The position numbers were made by a program, and so were the translations under genes. DNA of 64,000 bases, taken from assembly GCF_900105395.1 (NCBI RefSeq), contig NZ_LT629775.1, forward strand, positions 9,823,501 through 9,887,500, in the 5' to 3' direction. Shown piece after piece: positions 1 to 7,303 of this stretch. This DNA is from Streptomyces sp. TLI_053 (GTDB lineage Bacteria; Actinomycetota; Actinomycetes; Streptomycetales; Streptomycetaceae). The notes under the pieces were generated by a model, which saw nothing but the letters and a program-made list of their open reading frames with translations, ran no database searches and had not been told where the DNA came from. Position 1 is the stretch's first letter. Every line of letters begins with the position of its first letter.

Positions 1-22
1 ACGGGACGGCTACGCTGCGGCC

Positions 23-460
23 ATGCCGACGATCAGGTTGAACAACGACAACGAGAAGAGCCTCGGGATCTGGGTCGAACCATGGGGCGAGGATTACTGG
101 ATGAACCCCAAGGAGCAGTTCACGATCACCACCGAGACTCCTGAGGGCGTGCACTCCGACGAAGAGCCCTTCGAAGTCGTCTTCCACGACCAAGGCGTCA
201 GTCTCCATGTCAACATCGGCTACGAGGCCGTGGTCACGGACCAATCGGGTGGCGAACTGGAATGCGGACACCAGCGCCCTCTCGAAGTCCTCCGCGCCTG
301 GACCGAGTCGGCCGAAGCCGCCGCCCAGCGAAACGCTGAGTCACCCACTCTCCGGGACTGGACCCGTGAGCATGCCCATCACATGCGGTGGGCACTGACA
401 CGAGCTGAAGCCGCCGCCCAGCAAGCGCAGGACGACCCCGCAGGCCGCGCCGACAGTTAG
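23..460 (+). CDS. Hypothetical protein, 145 aa
   Basis: I do not recognise this small acidic protein. It has no signal peptide or membrane segment. The N-terminal half looks like a compact beta domain (MPTIRLNNDNEK, then a YWMNP motif near residue 27). The C-terminal third is Ala/Arg/Glu-rich and probably helical, with two similar AEAAAQ stretches. It starts only 22 bases into the window, so its upstream signals are mostly unseen. The next gene follows in the same direction about 45 bases later, so the two may be co-transcribed. The reading frame is real on codon use (third positions mostly G/C), but the function is unknown. Confidence 0.6.
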   Translation: MPTIRLNNDNEKSLGIWVEPWGEDYWMNPKEQFTITTETPEGVHSDEEPFEVVFHDQGVSLHVNIGYEAVVTDQSGGELECGHQRPLEVLRAWTESAEAAAQRNAESPTLRDWTREHAHHMRWALTRAEAAAQQAQDDPAGRADS

Positions 461-506
461 ACGACAAGCGGAGAGACCTCAGGATGTGTCGGTGGGGACT
501 GCCACC

Positions 507-2672
507 ATGTCCCGTATGGACCTCGTACATCCGCTCGACGGCCTGGACGCTCTCTCCTGGTCCTCCCACTCGCATGCGTACGGCAGTGCGGAGGACCTGC
601 CCGACATGCTGCGCGCGCTCGCGGGTGCGGATGCGGGCGCGGCGCGGGAGGCGCTGTCGGAGTTGTACGGGAGCGTGCTGCACCAGGGGACGGTCTACGA
701 CGCCAGCGCGGTGACGGTCCCGTTCCTGGCGGGCCTCGCGGCCGCCGGCCACCGTGCGGCGGACGTCCTGCGACTGCTCGGCGGCATGGCCGCGAGCGAG
801 GACGAGCACGAGGTGGAGCCCGGCACGGTCCGCGCGGCCGTGGCCGCCCGGCTCCCGCTGCTCCTGCCCCTGCTGGCGGCAGCCGGGACGGACGTGCGAC
901 GAGCCGCCGCGTGGAGTGTGTCGTGCACCCGCGCGCGCATCGCGTTGCCCGCTCTCCACGCGCGTTGGGAGGAGGAGCCCGAGGCCGCGGTCCGGGCGGA
1001 AGTCCTGTCCGCGATCGCCCGGATCGACCCCGCGGCCGGCGCCGCCCTCGCAGCCACCGCCCTGGACTGTTCGCGGCCCGCCGAGGTGCGCCTGGCCGCC
1101 GTCCTCGCCCACCTGGACGCGGGCGCACCGTGGACCGGGGCCCTGCACACCGCGATGCTGTCGCTGCTGCCCGCCGACCCGCTGCGCTCCGCGTTCGACA
1201 TCGACCGCACGGAACCGCTGGCCGCCGTCGTCGAGGCCCTGCTGGAGCGCAACCACCCGGCCGAACGCGAGGCGGCTCTCGCCCTGGTCGTGTCGGCGTT
1301 GCGCGACGGGCGGGCCGAGGTCCGGGAGGAGGGCATCCGGGCGGCCGACCGCGCGTGCATGATGTCCCGCAGCGCCCCGCTGCGCCTGGTGCCGGCCTTG
1401 CGTGCGGCGGGTGTCGACGAGGCGTCGGTGCTCGCCCTGTCGTCACTGCTGGGCCGCCTGGGCCCGGCCGCCGAACCGGCGGCGGACATCCTGATCCCCC
1501 TGGCCGGACGGGCCCCGGACGAGGACGACGACGTCGCGGACCGCGCCCTGGCCGCCCTGGTCCTCGTCGCACCCACCCTGGCGACGCCCTTCCTGGCCGC
1601 GGGCCTCGCGCGACGCCCCCGGGCCCTGGACGCGGCCGCCGGACTCCGCAGCCCGCACGACCCCTTCCCCTACGACCCCGGCCTGCTCACCGCGGTCCGC
1701 ACCCGGCTCTCCCGGCCCCGGGACCTCGGCGGCAACGAACCCTGGCAGCTGACGAACCTCCTGGCCGGCTGGGGGAGCGCGGCGACAGAGGCCCTGCCCG
1801 AGCTGTGCGCACTGCTCCCGCACGCGCCCGACCCGGCGGCCCCGGCCCTCGCCGCCGTCGCCCGCGACAGCACACCGGACCAGCGGGCCCGCGCCGCAGC
1901 GGCCCTGCGAGCGGCAGCCGGCACCGGCGCCCTGGCCGCCGCGAAAGCCCTGAACGACCTCACCGGCGACACCGCGCCCCTCCTGCACCTCCTCGGCCCC
2001 GCACTCCGGCAGGGCGACTTCCGCCCCAGGCAGGCCGCCGCCGCGGCGGGAGAACTCGGCCCCCGGGCGGTGGCGCTGCTGCCCGAGCTGCGCGCGGCAC
2101 TCGCCGGCCCCGGCGCCGGCACCACCTTCGCGCTGGACACGGACACCGCCCTCGCCGAGGCCCTGTGGCTGATCACCGGCGACGCGAACGAGGCGGTCAC
2201 GGTCCTGGACTCCGTGTTCCGCCGCGCCGCACGCAACCGCTGGTCGCAATGGTCCGTCGCACGGGCCGCCCGTGTCGTGCGACTCCTCGGCCCCGCGGGG
2301 CGACCCCTTGCACCTCATCTGGAAGCAGCCCTTGCCGATCCGAGGTCGGCGCCGGCCGCCGTGCTGGCCCTGCTGACGGTCGCGGAACCCGGCACGCTCG
2401 ATCGCCCCGCGCTCGCCGAAGCCGCACTGCGCGCCGCCGAAACGGACTCCGACCCCCAAGGCGCATGCGAAGCACTGGACACGCTCGGCATCGCGACCCT
2501 GACCGACGACCAGCTCGCCCGCCTCGCCGTCCTCGCGCACGGCGACGCCCGCACCGTCCGCTCCGGCACCGAAGACAGCATCATCCACCAGGACGAGGCC
2601 CTCCGGCGGCGCACGCAGGCGCTCCTCGCCACCGCCCCGACAACCGCCCGGCCCCGGCACCGGGCACGGTAG
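507..2672 (+). CDS. HEAT-repeat (PBS lyase-like) protein
   Basis: A 721-residue Ala/Leu-rich, all-helical protein built of repeated helix pairs (for example RRAAAWSVSCTRARIALPAL and EVRLAAVLAHLDAG), typical of HEAT/Armadillo solenoids. Such proteins are scaffolds or regulators that bind other proteins. No catalytic motif, signal peptide or membrane segment is visible, so it is probably cytoplasmic. I chose ATG 507 because a GGTGGGGA element sits about 8 bases upstream. GTG 486 and ATG 516 are also possible. Very large open frames on the opposite strand here are GC-skew shadows. The specific partner is unknown. Confidence 0.75.
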   Translation: MSRMDLVHPLDGLDALSWSSHSHAYGSAEDLPDMLRALAGADAGAAREALSELYGSVLHQGTVYDASAVTVPFLAGLAAAGHRAADVLRLLGGMAASEDEHEVEPGTVRAAVAARLPLLLPLLAAAGTDVRRAAAWSVSCTRARIALPALHARWEEEPEAAVRAEVLSAIARIDPAAGAALAATALDCSRPAEVRLAAVLAHLDAGAPWTGALHTAMLSLLPADPLRSAFDIDRTEPLAAVVEALLERNHPAEREAALALVVSALRDGRAEVREEGIRAADRACMMSRSAPLRLVPALRAAGVDEASVLALSSLLGRLGPAAEPAADILIPLAGRAPDEDDDVADRALAALVLVAPTLATPFLAAGLARRPRALDAAAGLRSPHDPFPYDPGLLTAVRTRLSRPRDLGGNEPWQLTNLLAGWGSAATEALPELCALLPHAPDPAAPALAAVARDSTPDQRARAAAALRAAAGTGALAAAKALNDLTGDTAPLLHLLGPALRQGDFRPRQAAAAAGELGPRAVALLPELRAALAGPGAGTTFALDTDTALAEALWLITGDANEAVTVLDSVFRRAARNRWSQWSVARAARVVRLLGPAGRPLAPHLEAALADPRSAPAAVLALLTVAEPGTLDRPALAEAALRAAETDSDPQGACEALDTLGIATLTDDQLARLAVLAHGDARTVRSGTEDSIIHQDEALRRRTQALLATAPTTARPRHRAR

Positions 2673-3233
2673 GACGACGCTCGCGCCACGGGGCAGGATC
2701 CTCGTGCCTTCTCCTCTGTCGGGCGGCGCGCCCGGCACCATGCCCGGGCCGGGATGTACCGCCGGCCGCGCCCTGTCGTGTCGGCCGGGGTTGCCATCGA
2801 GGACGGTGCGGATCCTGGGGGGTGCTCGCGCGCGTGGCAGGAGGGCAATGCCCGGCGGACCTGTGATTCGGTCTTCCGGCAGTGGGCCGACGACATGAGG
2901 CTGAAGGCCCCGATCGGCAAGGACCCCGCCTTCTCCGGCGCGGAGCCCTGCTGCCCCGGCGCTCTCCGGCGGCCGGGTGGACTGCCTGCCCGTGTGCGGG
3001 AGCCCCCGGGTGCCGGTGCCCCGGACCCGTCGGCTCGGCGGACCCGTCGAGGGTCCCGGCCGGGGTGTGCGGCTGCTCCTGTCCCGCACCGCCCGGTACG
3101 AGCACTCCCGCGGCCCGGGCGCCGCGCGGTGACGCCCGGGGCGGCCCGGCCGCCCGGCAGGCGTCCGCGTCGCGCGGCGGTGCCGACGGCGGCCGGGTCC
3201 GCCCGCCACGGTCGAGCGGGCGCGCTGGCGGCC
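2673..3233. other. Intergenic, no supported gene
   Basis: 561 bases lie between the convergent ends of the HEAT-repeat gene and the leftward C2H2 gene. Several open frames cross it on both strands, but none has protein-like composition (they are Arg/Pro/Gly-rich) or a good ribosome binding site. Both flanking genes end here, so terminators are expected. I see GC-rich self-complementary stretches near 3110-3150 but no clean rho-independent terminator with a T-run. Confidence 0.5.
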
Positions 3234-3971
3234 TCACGACCGGGACTGTCGGCGCCGGCGCTTCACCGTGCTGGCGCCGACTCCGATCCGGGCCGCAGCG
3301 GCACGGCTCGGCATGTCGCGGGTGGCCTCGATGGCCTCGGTCATCGACGCGAAGCCGGCTGCCCGGGCGGTCGCTTCGAGCGCGTCCCGGCGGGCCTGTT
3401 GGGCGGCCGGGACGGTGCGCAGGGCAGCGGACCGGCGCGCGGCGCGCACCGCAGGAAGGCCGTCGGTGGCTTCGCGGGCCCGGGCCGAGCGGCGGGCGAG
3501 TTCTTCCGCGGGGGGCGCGCAGGCTCGCATCGGCTCGAGCAGGTCCGGGTCGGCGGCCATCGCTTCGGTGCGGGTCGCGGAGAGCGAGCGCCGAACGTCG
3601 GTCGCCATCAGTGCGGCGCTGGCGGGGAGCGCGTGCTCGGCACGGTAGCGGGCGGCCGACATCCCGTGGACGCGGGCAAGGTGCGGCGCCAGGGAGCGGA
3701 AGCGGCGACCGCAGGCCAGACACGTCACCAGACCGTCCGGATCGGCGCCGTCGGGCCGCCGCGAGCGCACCCGGGCGGCCGGCCGGGCGGCGGCGAGCAG
3801 GACGTCCAGCTCCCACAGCAGTGCCCGGTCGCGCCTGCGGCAGGCGACCGGCCCCGGCCAGCGGCCCCGCTGCTGCTGCATCACGGCCTTCAGGCTGCCG
3901 GGGGCGTAGCCGAGGAGGGGTTCCGCCTCCCGCCGGGTGACCAGGCGAAAGGCGGCGTCGAGGTGGTCCAC
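3234..3971 (-). CDS. MucR/Ros-like C2H2 zinc-finger DNA-binding protein
   Basis: A 245-aa protein with a single central zinc finger, C84-x2-C87-x9-H97-x4-H102, inside CLACGRRFRSLAPHLARVHG and followed by the MSAARYRAEHALP segment. This matches the Ros/MucR class of prokaryotic C2H2 regulators. The C-terminus has a second DNA-binding-like segment (MPSRAAAARIGVGASTVKRR), which resembles a helix-turn-helix that ends in a basic tail. It starts 3 bases after the stop of the upstream HTH gene, so the two form one leftward operon. Their shared promoter is at 4429-4492. Inference: a plasmid- or phage-type regulator, target unknown. Confidence 0.7.
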   Translation of the reverse strand: MDHLDAAFRLVTRREAEPLLGYAPGSLKAVMQQQRGRWPGPVACRRRDRALLWELDVLLAAARPAARVRSRRPDGADPDGLVTCLACGRRFRSLAPHLARVHGMSAARYRAEHALPASAALMATDVRRSLSATRTEAMAADPDLLEPMRACAPPAEELARRSARAREATDGLPAVRAARRSAALRTVPAAQQARRDALEATARAAGFASMTEAIEATRDMPSRAAAARIGVGASTVKRRRRQSRS

Positions 3972-3974
3972 GGG

Positions 3975-4400
3975 TCAGCGGCGCCCGTCGCGAATCTGGT
4001 AGAGCCGCGAGCGGGACAGATCGGCGGCCTTCTCCAGCTCGGCGACCTTCACCTTGGTGACCTTCCGGTTGAGCATCGCGGAGCGAACCAGCGAGTTGAA
4101 CTCCTCGTCGGCGTCGGCCTTCACCTTGTCCCGGTAGCGGCGCGCATCCTCGACGGCCTGGAGGATATCGGCGGCCGGCCCCGCGGCCGGCTCCGCCTCG
4201 ACCGTGTTGAGCTGGTCGGCCAGGACGTCCCACTGGTCCGCCAGGGGGCGCCCCCGGTCGTCGGTGTCGACCTGGTCGGCGAGCGCAGCCAGGTCCTCCT
4301 TCGTCACCGGCGCGAGGTCCTCACCCCGATCGATGACCGCCGTACGGGCAGGGGCGTCCCACAGCTCGCGGACCTCCTCCGGCGTGATGCTGACCGGCAC
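3975..4400 (-). CDS. Small HTH protein, first gene of a leftward pair
   Basis: A 141-aa charged protein with a GTG start at 4400. The N-terminal two thirds are acidic and helical. The last 30 residues (VKVAELEKAADLSRSRLYQI) look like a recognition-helix unit, as in AsnC- or resolvase-type HTHs, and end in a basic DGRR. No enzyme motif is present. It is followed after 3 bases by the MucR-like gene. Its promoter lies between two arms of a nearly perfect inverted repeat, which suggests autoregulation by one member of the pair. The family is not identified. Confidence 0.65.
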   Translation of the reverse strand: MPVSITPEEVRELWDAPARTAVIDRGEDLAPVTKEDLAALADQVDTDDRGRPLADQWDVLADQLNTVEAEPAAGPAADILQAVEDARRYRDKVKADADEEFNSLVRSAMLNRKVTKVKVAELEKAADLSRSRLYQIRDGRR

Positions 4401-4428
4401 GACCGTCCCCCTCCGCCGGCGCCACCGG

Positions 4429-4492
4429 ATGTGCAGCGCGCTCGACGCCCAAAATGCTCTCGCCGACCCCGAATGTCAAGCGCGCTACACAT
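4429..4492 (-). promoter_or_regulatory. Promoter framed by a 14-bp inverted repeat
   Basis: On the minus strand TTGACA (4479-4474) and CATTTT (4456-4451) are separated by 17 bases, a good sigma-70-like promoter for the gene starting at 4400. It is framed by ATGTGCAGCGCGCT at 4429-4442 and AGCGCGCTACACAT at 4479-4492, which are inverted copies matching at 13 of 14 positions. One arm touches the -35 and the other lies downstream of the -10, a layout expected of an operator for a dimeric or looping repressor. Confidence 0.6.
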
Positions 4493-5027
4493 TTCGGAAG
4501 GTTGAGCCGTGCCCCGCCGCCCTGCCGGCGCCGGACACCGTCACCCGAAAGTCGCCGCACCAGCATCCCGCCGCGCCCTGCGTCGAGGCCGCTTCACAAA
4601 CTCGAAAATGACGCTCGATCTCGTTGCCCCGGGCGGCTCCCGAAACACGAAACACCCGCCCAGTACAACTCGGCCGTGCTCGCCCCGGCGTCCTAGGACC
4701 GACCGCAGGTCGCCCTCGGCGAACCGTCCGACCGGCGCCGCGGCCCCGAGCGCGGTCGACGGCGGCACTCCTGTAGAGCCTGGCGGGCGCGACCGCGTCG
4801 GCCGTCCTCGCCTGCGGTTGGGCGGCCGCGAGGCGCAGCCGGGTAGGCGCGGATCATGTGCGTGCCGGGCCCGGGTTCCTTGCGGTGGCCGGGACGGGCC
4901 CGTCGGCGCCGGCCCGCACCGCGCGTGTCGGTGCTCTTTGCGGCCCTGCCAGGGCCTCGTGGACGGACCGGGAGATCGCGCCGGGCCGCCTCTGGCCGCG
5001 CCGGCTGTGACGCGGTGAACAGCAGCG
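4493..5027. other. Intergenic region between divergent operons
   Basis: 535 bases between the leftward regulator pair and the Pycsar-like operon. No open frame here has convincing codon use or start signals. A half-site resembling the palindrome at 5028 (GCCCAGTAC) occurs near 4657-4665. Promoters for the rightward operon should lie in this stretch, but I cannot name a convincing -10/-35 pair. Confidence 0.4.
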
Positions 5028-5043
5028 GTGCCCGGTACTGGGC
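5028..5043. promoter_or_regulatory. Palindromic operator-like site 1
   Basis: GTGCCCGGTACTGGGC, an imperfect palindrome around GTAC, lies about 70 bases before the PycTM-like start. The same core, as part of a perfect 26-bp palindrome, recurs at 6342-6367 before the cyclase-like gene. The Crp/Fnr-family gene lies between the two sites and Crp dimers bind inverted repeats, so this is a candidate binding site for that protein. Confidence 0.5.
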
Positions 5044-5064
5044 TTCCGGGGCCGCGGCCCTGCC

Positions 5065-5089
5065 GGAGAGTGGGGAGGACCCACTCTCC
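5065..5089 (+). promoter_or_regulatory. Leader hairpin before the PycTM-like gene
   Basis: GGAGAGTGGG and CCCACTCTCC form perfect 10-bp arms around a 5-base loop. The hairpin ends 11 bases before the AGGAGG-type ribosome binding site (about 5101-5105) of the gene at 5112. It has no T-run. It could act as an mRNA leader structure or as a second protein-binding site. Confidence 0.4.
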
Positions 5090-5111
5090 CGACCGGCCCA
5101 GGAGGTTCCCG

Positions 5112-5627
5112 ATGGCGGCGACCAACGGCGGCGGTGACGCTCCCTCCTCCAACGCGGTGGAGGCTGTGCTCGCGGCACGGTCCGCGGCGGTGCTCGTGGA
5201 GCTCCAACGGGCCGACGGGAAGGCCGCCGCGCTCTGCGCGCTGTCCGGCGGCCTGTTGGCCGCGGCGGTGGCGGCTGCCCCGGCCTGGTCCGCCGGACCG
5301 GTGCTGCTGACCGCGGCAGTGCTGTGCGGTTGTGTGCTCCTGGCCGCTGCTACGGCGGCTGCACTTCTTGCCATCCGGCCCGTGCTGCCGCAAGGCCGGT
5401 TGTCCGCCGAGTTCGGGTCCTTGCGGTCCGGTCCTGCGACGGCCGGAGCCGCCGCAGGACCGGCGGCCCTCGACCGGGCGGGCCTGATCGATCTGGAGAC
5501 GCGGCGCCTGCGGTGCCTGGCCGCTCTCGCCGAACGGAAGTTCCGGGCGATCAGGGCCTCGGTGGACCTGATAGCGGCAGCGGGAACGGTGACCGGAATC
5601 GGTCTGTTGATTTCCTGTACGAATTGA
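5112..5627 (+). CDS. Pycsar-type membrane effector (PycTM-like)
   Basis: A 171-aa membrane protein that starts 6 bases after a strong GGAGG. The N-terminal EAVLAARSAAVLVELQRADGKA segment leads into two membrane helices (about 37-58 and 63-87). A soluble loop with LDRAGLIDLETRRLRCLAAL follows, then a third hydrophobic segment (about 150-168). The order (short helix with an 'ELxRADxKA' signature, two TM helices, an E/R-rich helix, a TM helix) fits the PycTM/Pycsar effector family. In phage-induced pyrimidine cyclase systems these proteins damage the membrane when cCMP or cUMP binds. It heads an operon with a Crp/Fnr protein and a cyclase-like gene. The family is assigned from pattern only. The cyclic nucleotide used is unknown. 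Confidence 0.65.
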   Translation: MAATNGGGDAPSSNAVEAVLAARSAAVLVELQRADGKAAALCALSGGLLAAAVAAAPAWSAGPVLLTAAVLCGCVLLAAATAAALLAIRPVLPQGRLSAEFGSLRSGPATAGAAAGPAALDRAGLIDLETRRLRCLAALAERKFRAIRASVDLIAAAGTVTGIGLLISCTN

Positions 5628-5669
5628 GATCATCGTGCCGCTGTTATTCCAGGAGAATTAGGGGGGAAT

Positions 5670-6323
5670 GTGAATTTTTGCCATGAATCTATCATCGGTG
5701 ATCAGCTCTGGTCGAAACTGCGCGGTCTTGCTCCGGAACGCAGCCGTCCCGCCAGAACCATGCTGCTCCGTCAGGGCGACCCCGCTACCCAGGTGATCCT
5801 GCTCAGCTCCGGATCCACCCTGGTCACCCTCGCGGGCGCGAACGGCGAGCGGGCACTGCTGGCCGTCCGCGGCGCCGGTGAACTGTTCGGCGAACTCGCG
5901 GTCCTGGATTCCCAACCGCGCTCGGCCTCCGTGATCACCGCCGAACCGTGCCGCGTCCACATCATTCCCGCGCCCGAATTTCTGTCCTTCGTCCAATCCG
6001 AGAATCTGGAAGTGCCCCTGCTGCGCCACGCGATCGCGCGTGTTCGGGAAGCGGAGGCGGCCCGTCTGGAAATGGCAACCGCACCGGTGGCGGCGCGTCT
6101 GGCCGCAGCACTGGGCAGAATCGTCGGAGCAGCTTCCCGGCACGGCTCCGAGACGGTGGTACGGCTGACCCAGACCGAGCTGTCGCAGCTGATCGGGGCG
6201 TCCCGCAACGGCGTGGGCACAGCCATCAGGCCGTGGCGCGAGCGCGGCTGGGTCGGGACCGGGGCCGGCGGCGGGCTGGTCGTGCGGAACATGCCCGCCA
6301 TCGAGGCCCACGTGCTCACCTGA
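5670..6323 (+). CDS. Crp/Fnr-family cyclic-nucleotide-binding regulator
   Basis: A 217-aa protein with an N-terminal cyclic-nucleotide-binding beta-roll. It contains a phosphate-binding cassette GELAVLDSQPRSA (residues 74-86) with the expected E, R and S. A dimerisation helix and a C-terminal winged helix (TQTELSQLIGASRNGVGTAI) follow. GTG 5670 is the only start in frame near the GGGGGAAT ribosome site. It lies 42 bases after the PycTM-like gene and before the cyclase-like gene. Palindromic sites flank it at 5028 and 6342. Inference: it senses the nucleotide made by the neighbouring cyclase-like protein, or a related one, and controls the operon. Confidence 0.85.
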   Translation: MNFCHESIIGDQLWSKLRGLAPERSRPARTMLLRQGDPATQVILLSSGSTLVTLAGANGERALLAVRGAGELFGELAVLDSQPRSASVITAEPCRVHIIPAPEFLSFVQSENLEVPLLRHAIARVREAEAARLEMATAPVAARLAAALGRIVGAASRHGSETVVRLTQTELSQLIGASRNGVGTAIRPWRERGWVGTGAGGGLVVRNMPAIEAHVLT

Positions 6324-6341
6324 CGTGACACAGGCCACCGC

Positions 6342-6367
6342 GGTGGTGCCCAGTACTGGGCACCACC
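6342..6367. promoter_or_regulatory. Perfect 26-bp palindrome before the cyclase gene
   Basis: The 26 bases from 6342 to 6367 equal their own reverse complement; the centre is CCCAGTACTGGG. It lies between the Crp/Fnr stop (6323) and the cyclase-like start (6430) and repeats the core of the site at 5028-5043. It could be a Crp-type operator, or a hairpin that sets differential expression within the operon. Confidence 0.55.
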
Positions 6368-6429
6368 GGTCCGCGCGGCCGAGCAGCATGGGGCCTCGTT
6401 GCTGCCCCTACTGCCGAAAGGGCCCTCTC

Positions 6430-7260
6430 ATGACTGCCTCCGCCAGCGAACCGGACCACGACGCCACAGGCCACGACGTGCCACCCGAACAGGCCGTCAT
6501 GGTCGTCGACATGAAGGGCTACAGCCGACTGCCCGAAGTACGGATGGCACCGGTGCGGGCCGACCTGGACAGCATCCTGGAGACCGTCTTCGCCCAGAGC
6601 GGCCTGCCCGCCCCCGCCACTCTGGGAACCGGATACAGGGACACGGGTGACGGCGTCATTCTGCTGCTGCCACCCCGGCACACGGCACGATTGGTGGATC
6701 CGCTCCTGGCGAACCTGAGCGCCGCGCTCCAGCGGTACGCCGGAATCCGGATGGCCGGAGCCCCGGTCATCCGCCTTCGCACCGCCCTCCACGTCGGCCC
6801 CCTGAGCGTTCCCGACGGCCGCGGCACCGCGATCAACGACGCGTGCCGTCTGGTCAACAGCGACGCGGCCTACCAGGCCGTCGCGGCCGCGACCGACAAC
6901 GGGCTGTTCCTGGCAGCCGTCCTCTCGGAGCCCGTCTACCGGCGTTCCGTGCAGGCCGGGCGCACCGGGCCGCAGGCGACGCAGGACCACTTCCTGGCGG
7001 CCACGGCCCGGGTGGCCGACAAGCCCGGGTTCGAGGAACCGTGCCGGCTCCTCGTCCCCGGCCTGCCCACCACCTCCCTGCGCGGGTACCTGCCCGACCC
7101 CGACAGCGCCGCGGCGCGCCCTTCCGAGGAGTCCCCGGCACCCCCCGTGCCGGACCGACCCGCCAGGGCGGGGGCGGTCCTCAACTTCAACAATGCGCTC
7201 AACGACCCCGTGATCAACGGCCACGTCGAGAACCTTCGGATCGTGAAGCGCGGCCGCTGA
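6430..7260 (+). CDS. Class III nucleotidyl cyclase-like protein
   Basis: 276 aa, ATG 6430 preceded by AAAGGG. Features of the class III cyclase fold are visible: VVDMKGYSRL with a candidate metal Asp (D27), GYRDTGDGVILLLPP with D74 in the second metal position, RTALHVGPL, and GTAINDACRLVNS, which matches the G-x2-VN-x-AaR segment of cyclases. In Pycsar systems such enzymes (PycC) make cCMP or cUMP after infection. The C-terminal tail after a Pro-rich linker (LNFNNALND, then VINGHVENLRI) is not part of the cyclase fold. It resembles a segment of the next protein. Catalytic activity is unproven, and a degenerate cyclase used as a sensor is the alternative. Confidence 0.65.
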   Translation: MTASASEPDHDATGHDVPPEQAVMVVDMKGYSRLPEVRMAPVRADLDSILETVFAQSGLPAPATLGTGYRDTGDGVILLLPPRHTARLVDPLLANLSAALQRYAGIRMAGAPVIRLRTALHVGPLSVPDGRGTAINDACRLVNSDAAYQAVAAATDNGLFLAAVLSEPVYRRSVQAGRTGPQATQDHFLAATARVADKPGFEEPCRLLVPGLPTTSLRGYLPDPDSAAARPSEESPAPPVPDRPARAGAVLNFNNALNDPVINGHVENLRIVKRGR

Positions 7261-7303
7261 CCCTGCGTCGCCGTACCCGTCCCCCTGGACAAGGGAGAAG
7301 CCC

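Noticed and set aside
2581..4505. Long frames on both strands across the MucR-like region
   Set aside because: Composition is Arg/Pro/Gly-dominated and they overlap two genes with clear motifs and a promoter on the minus strand.
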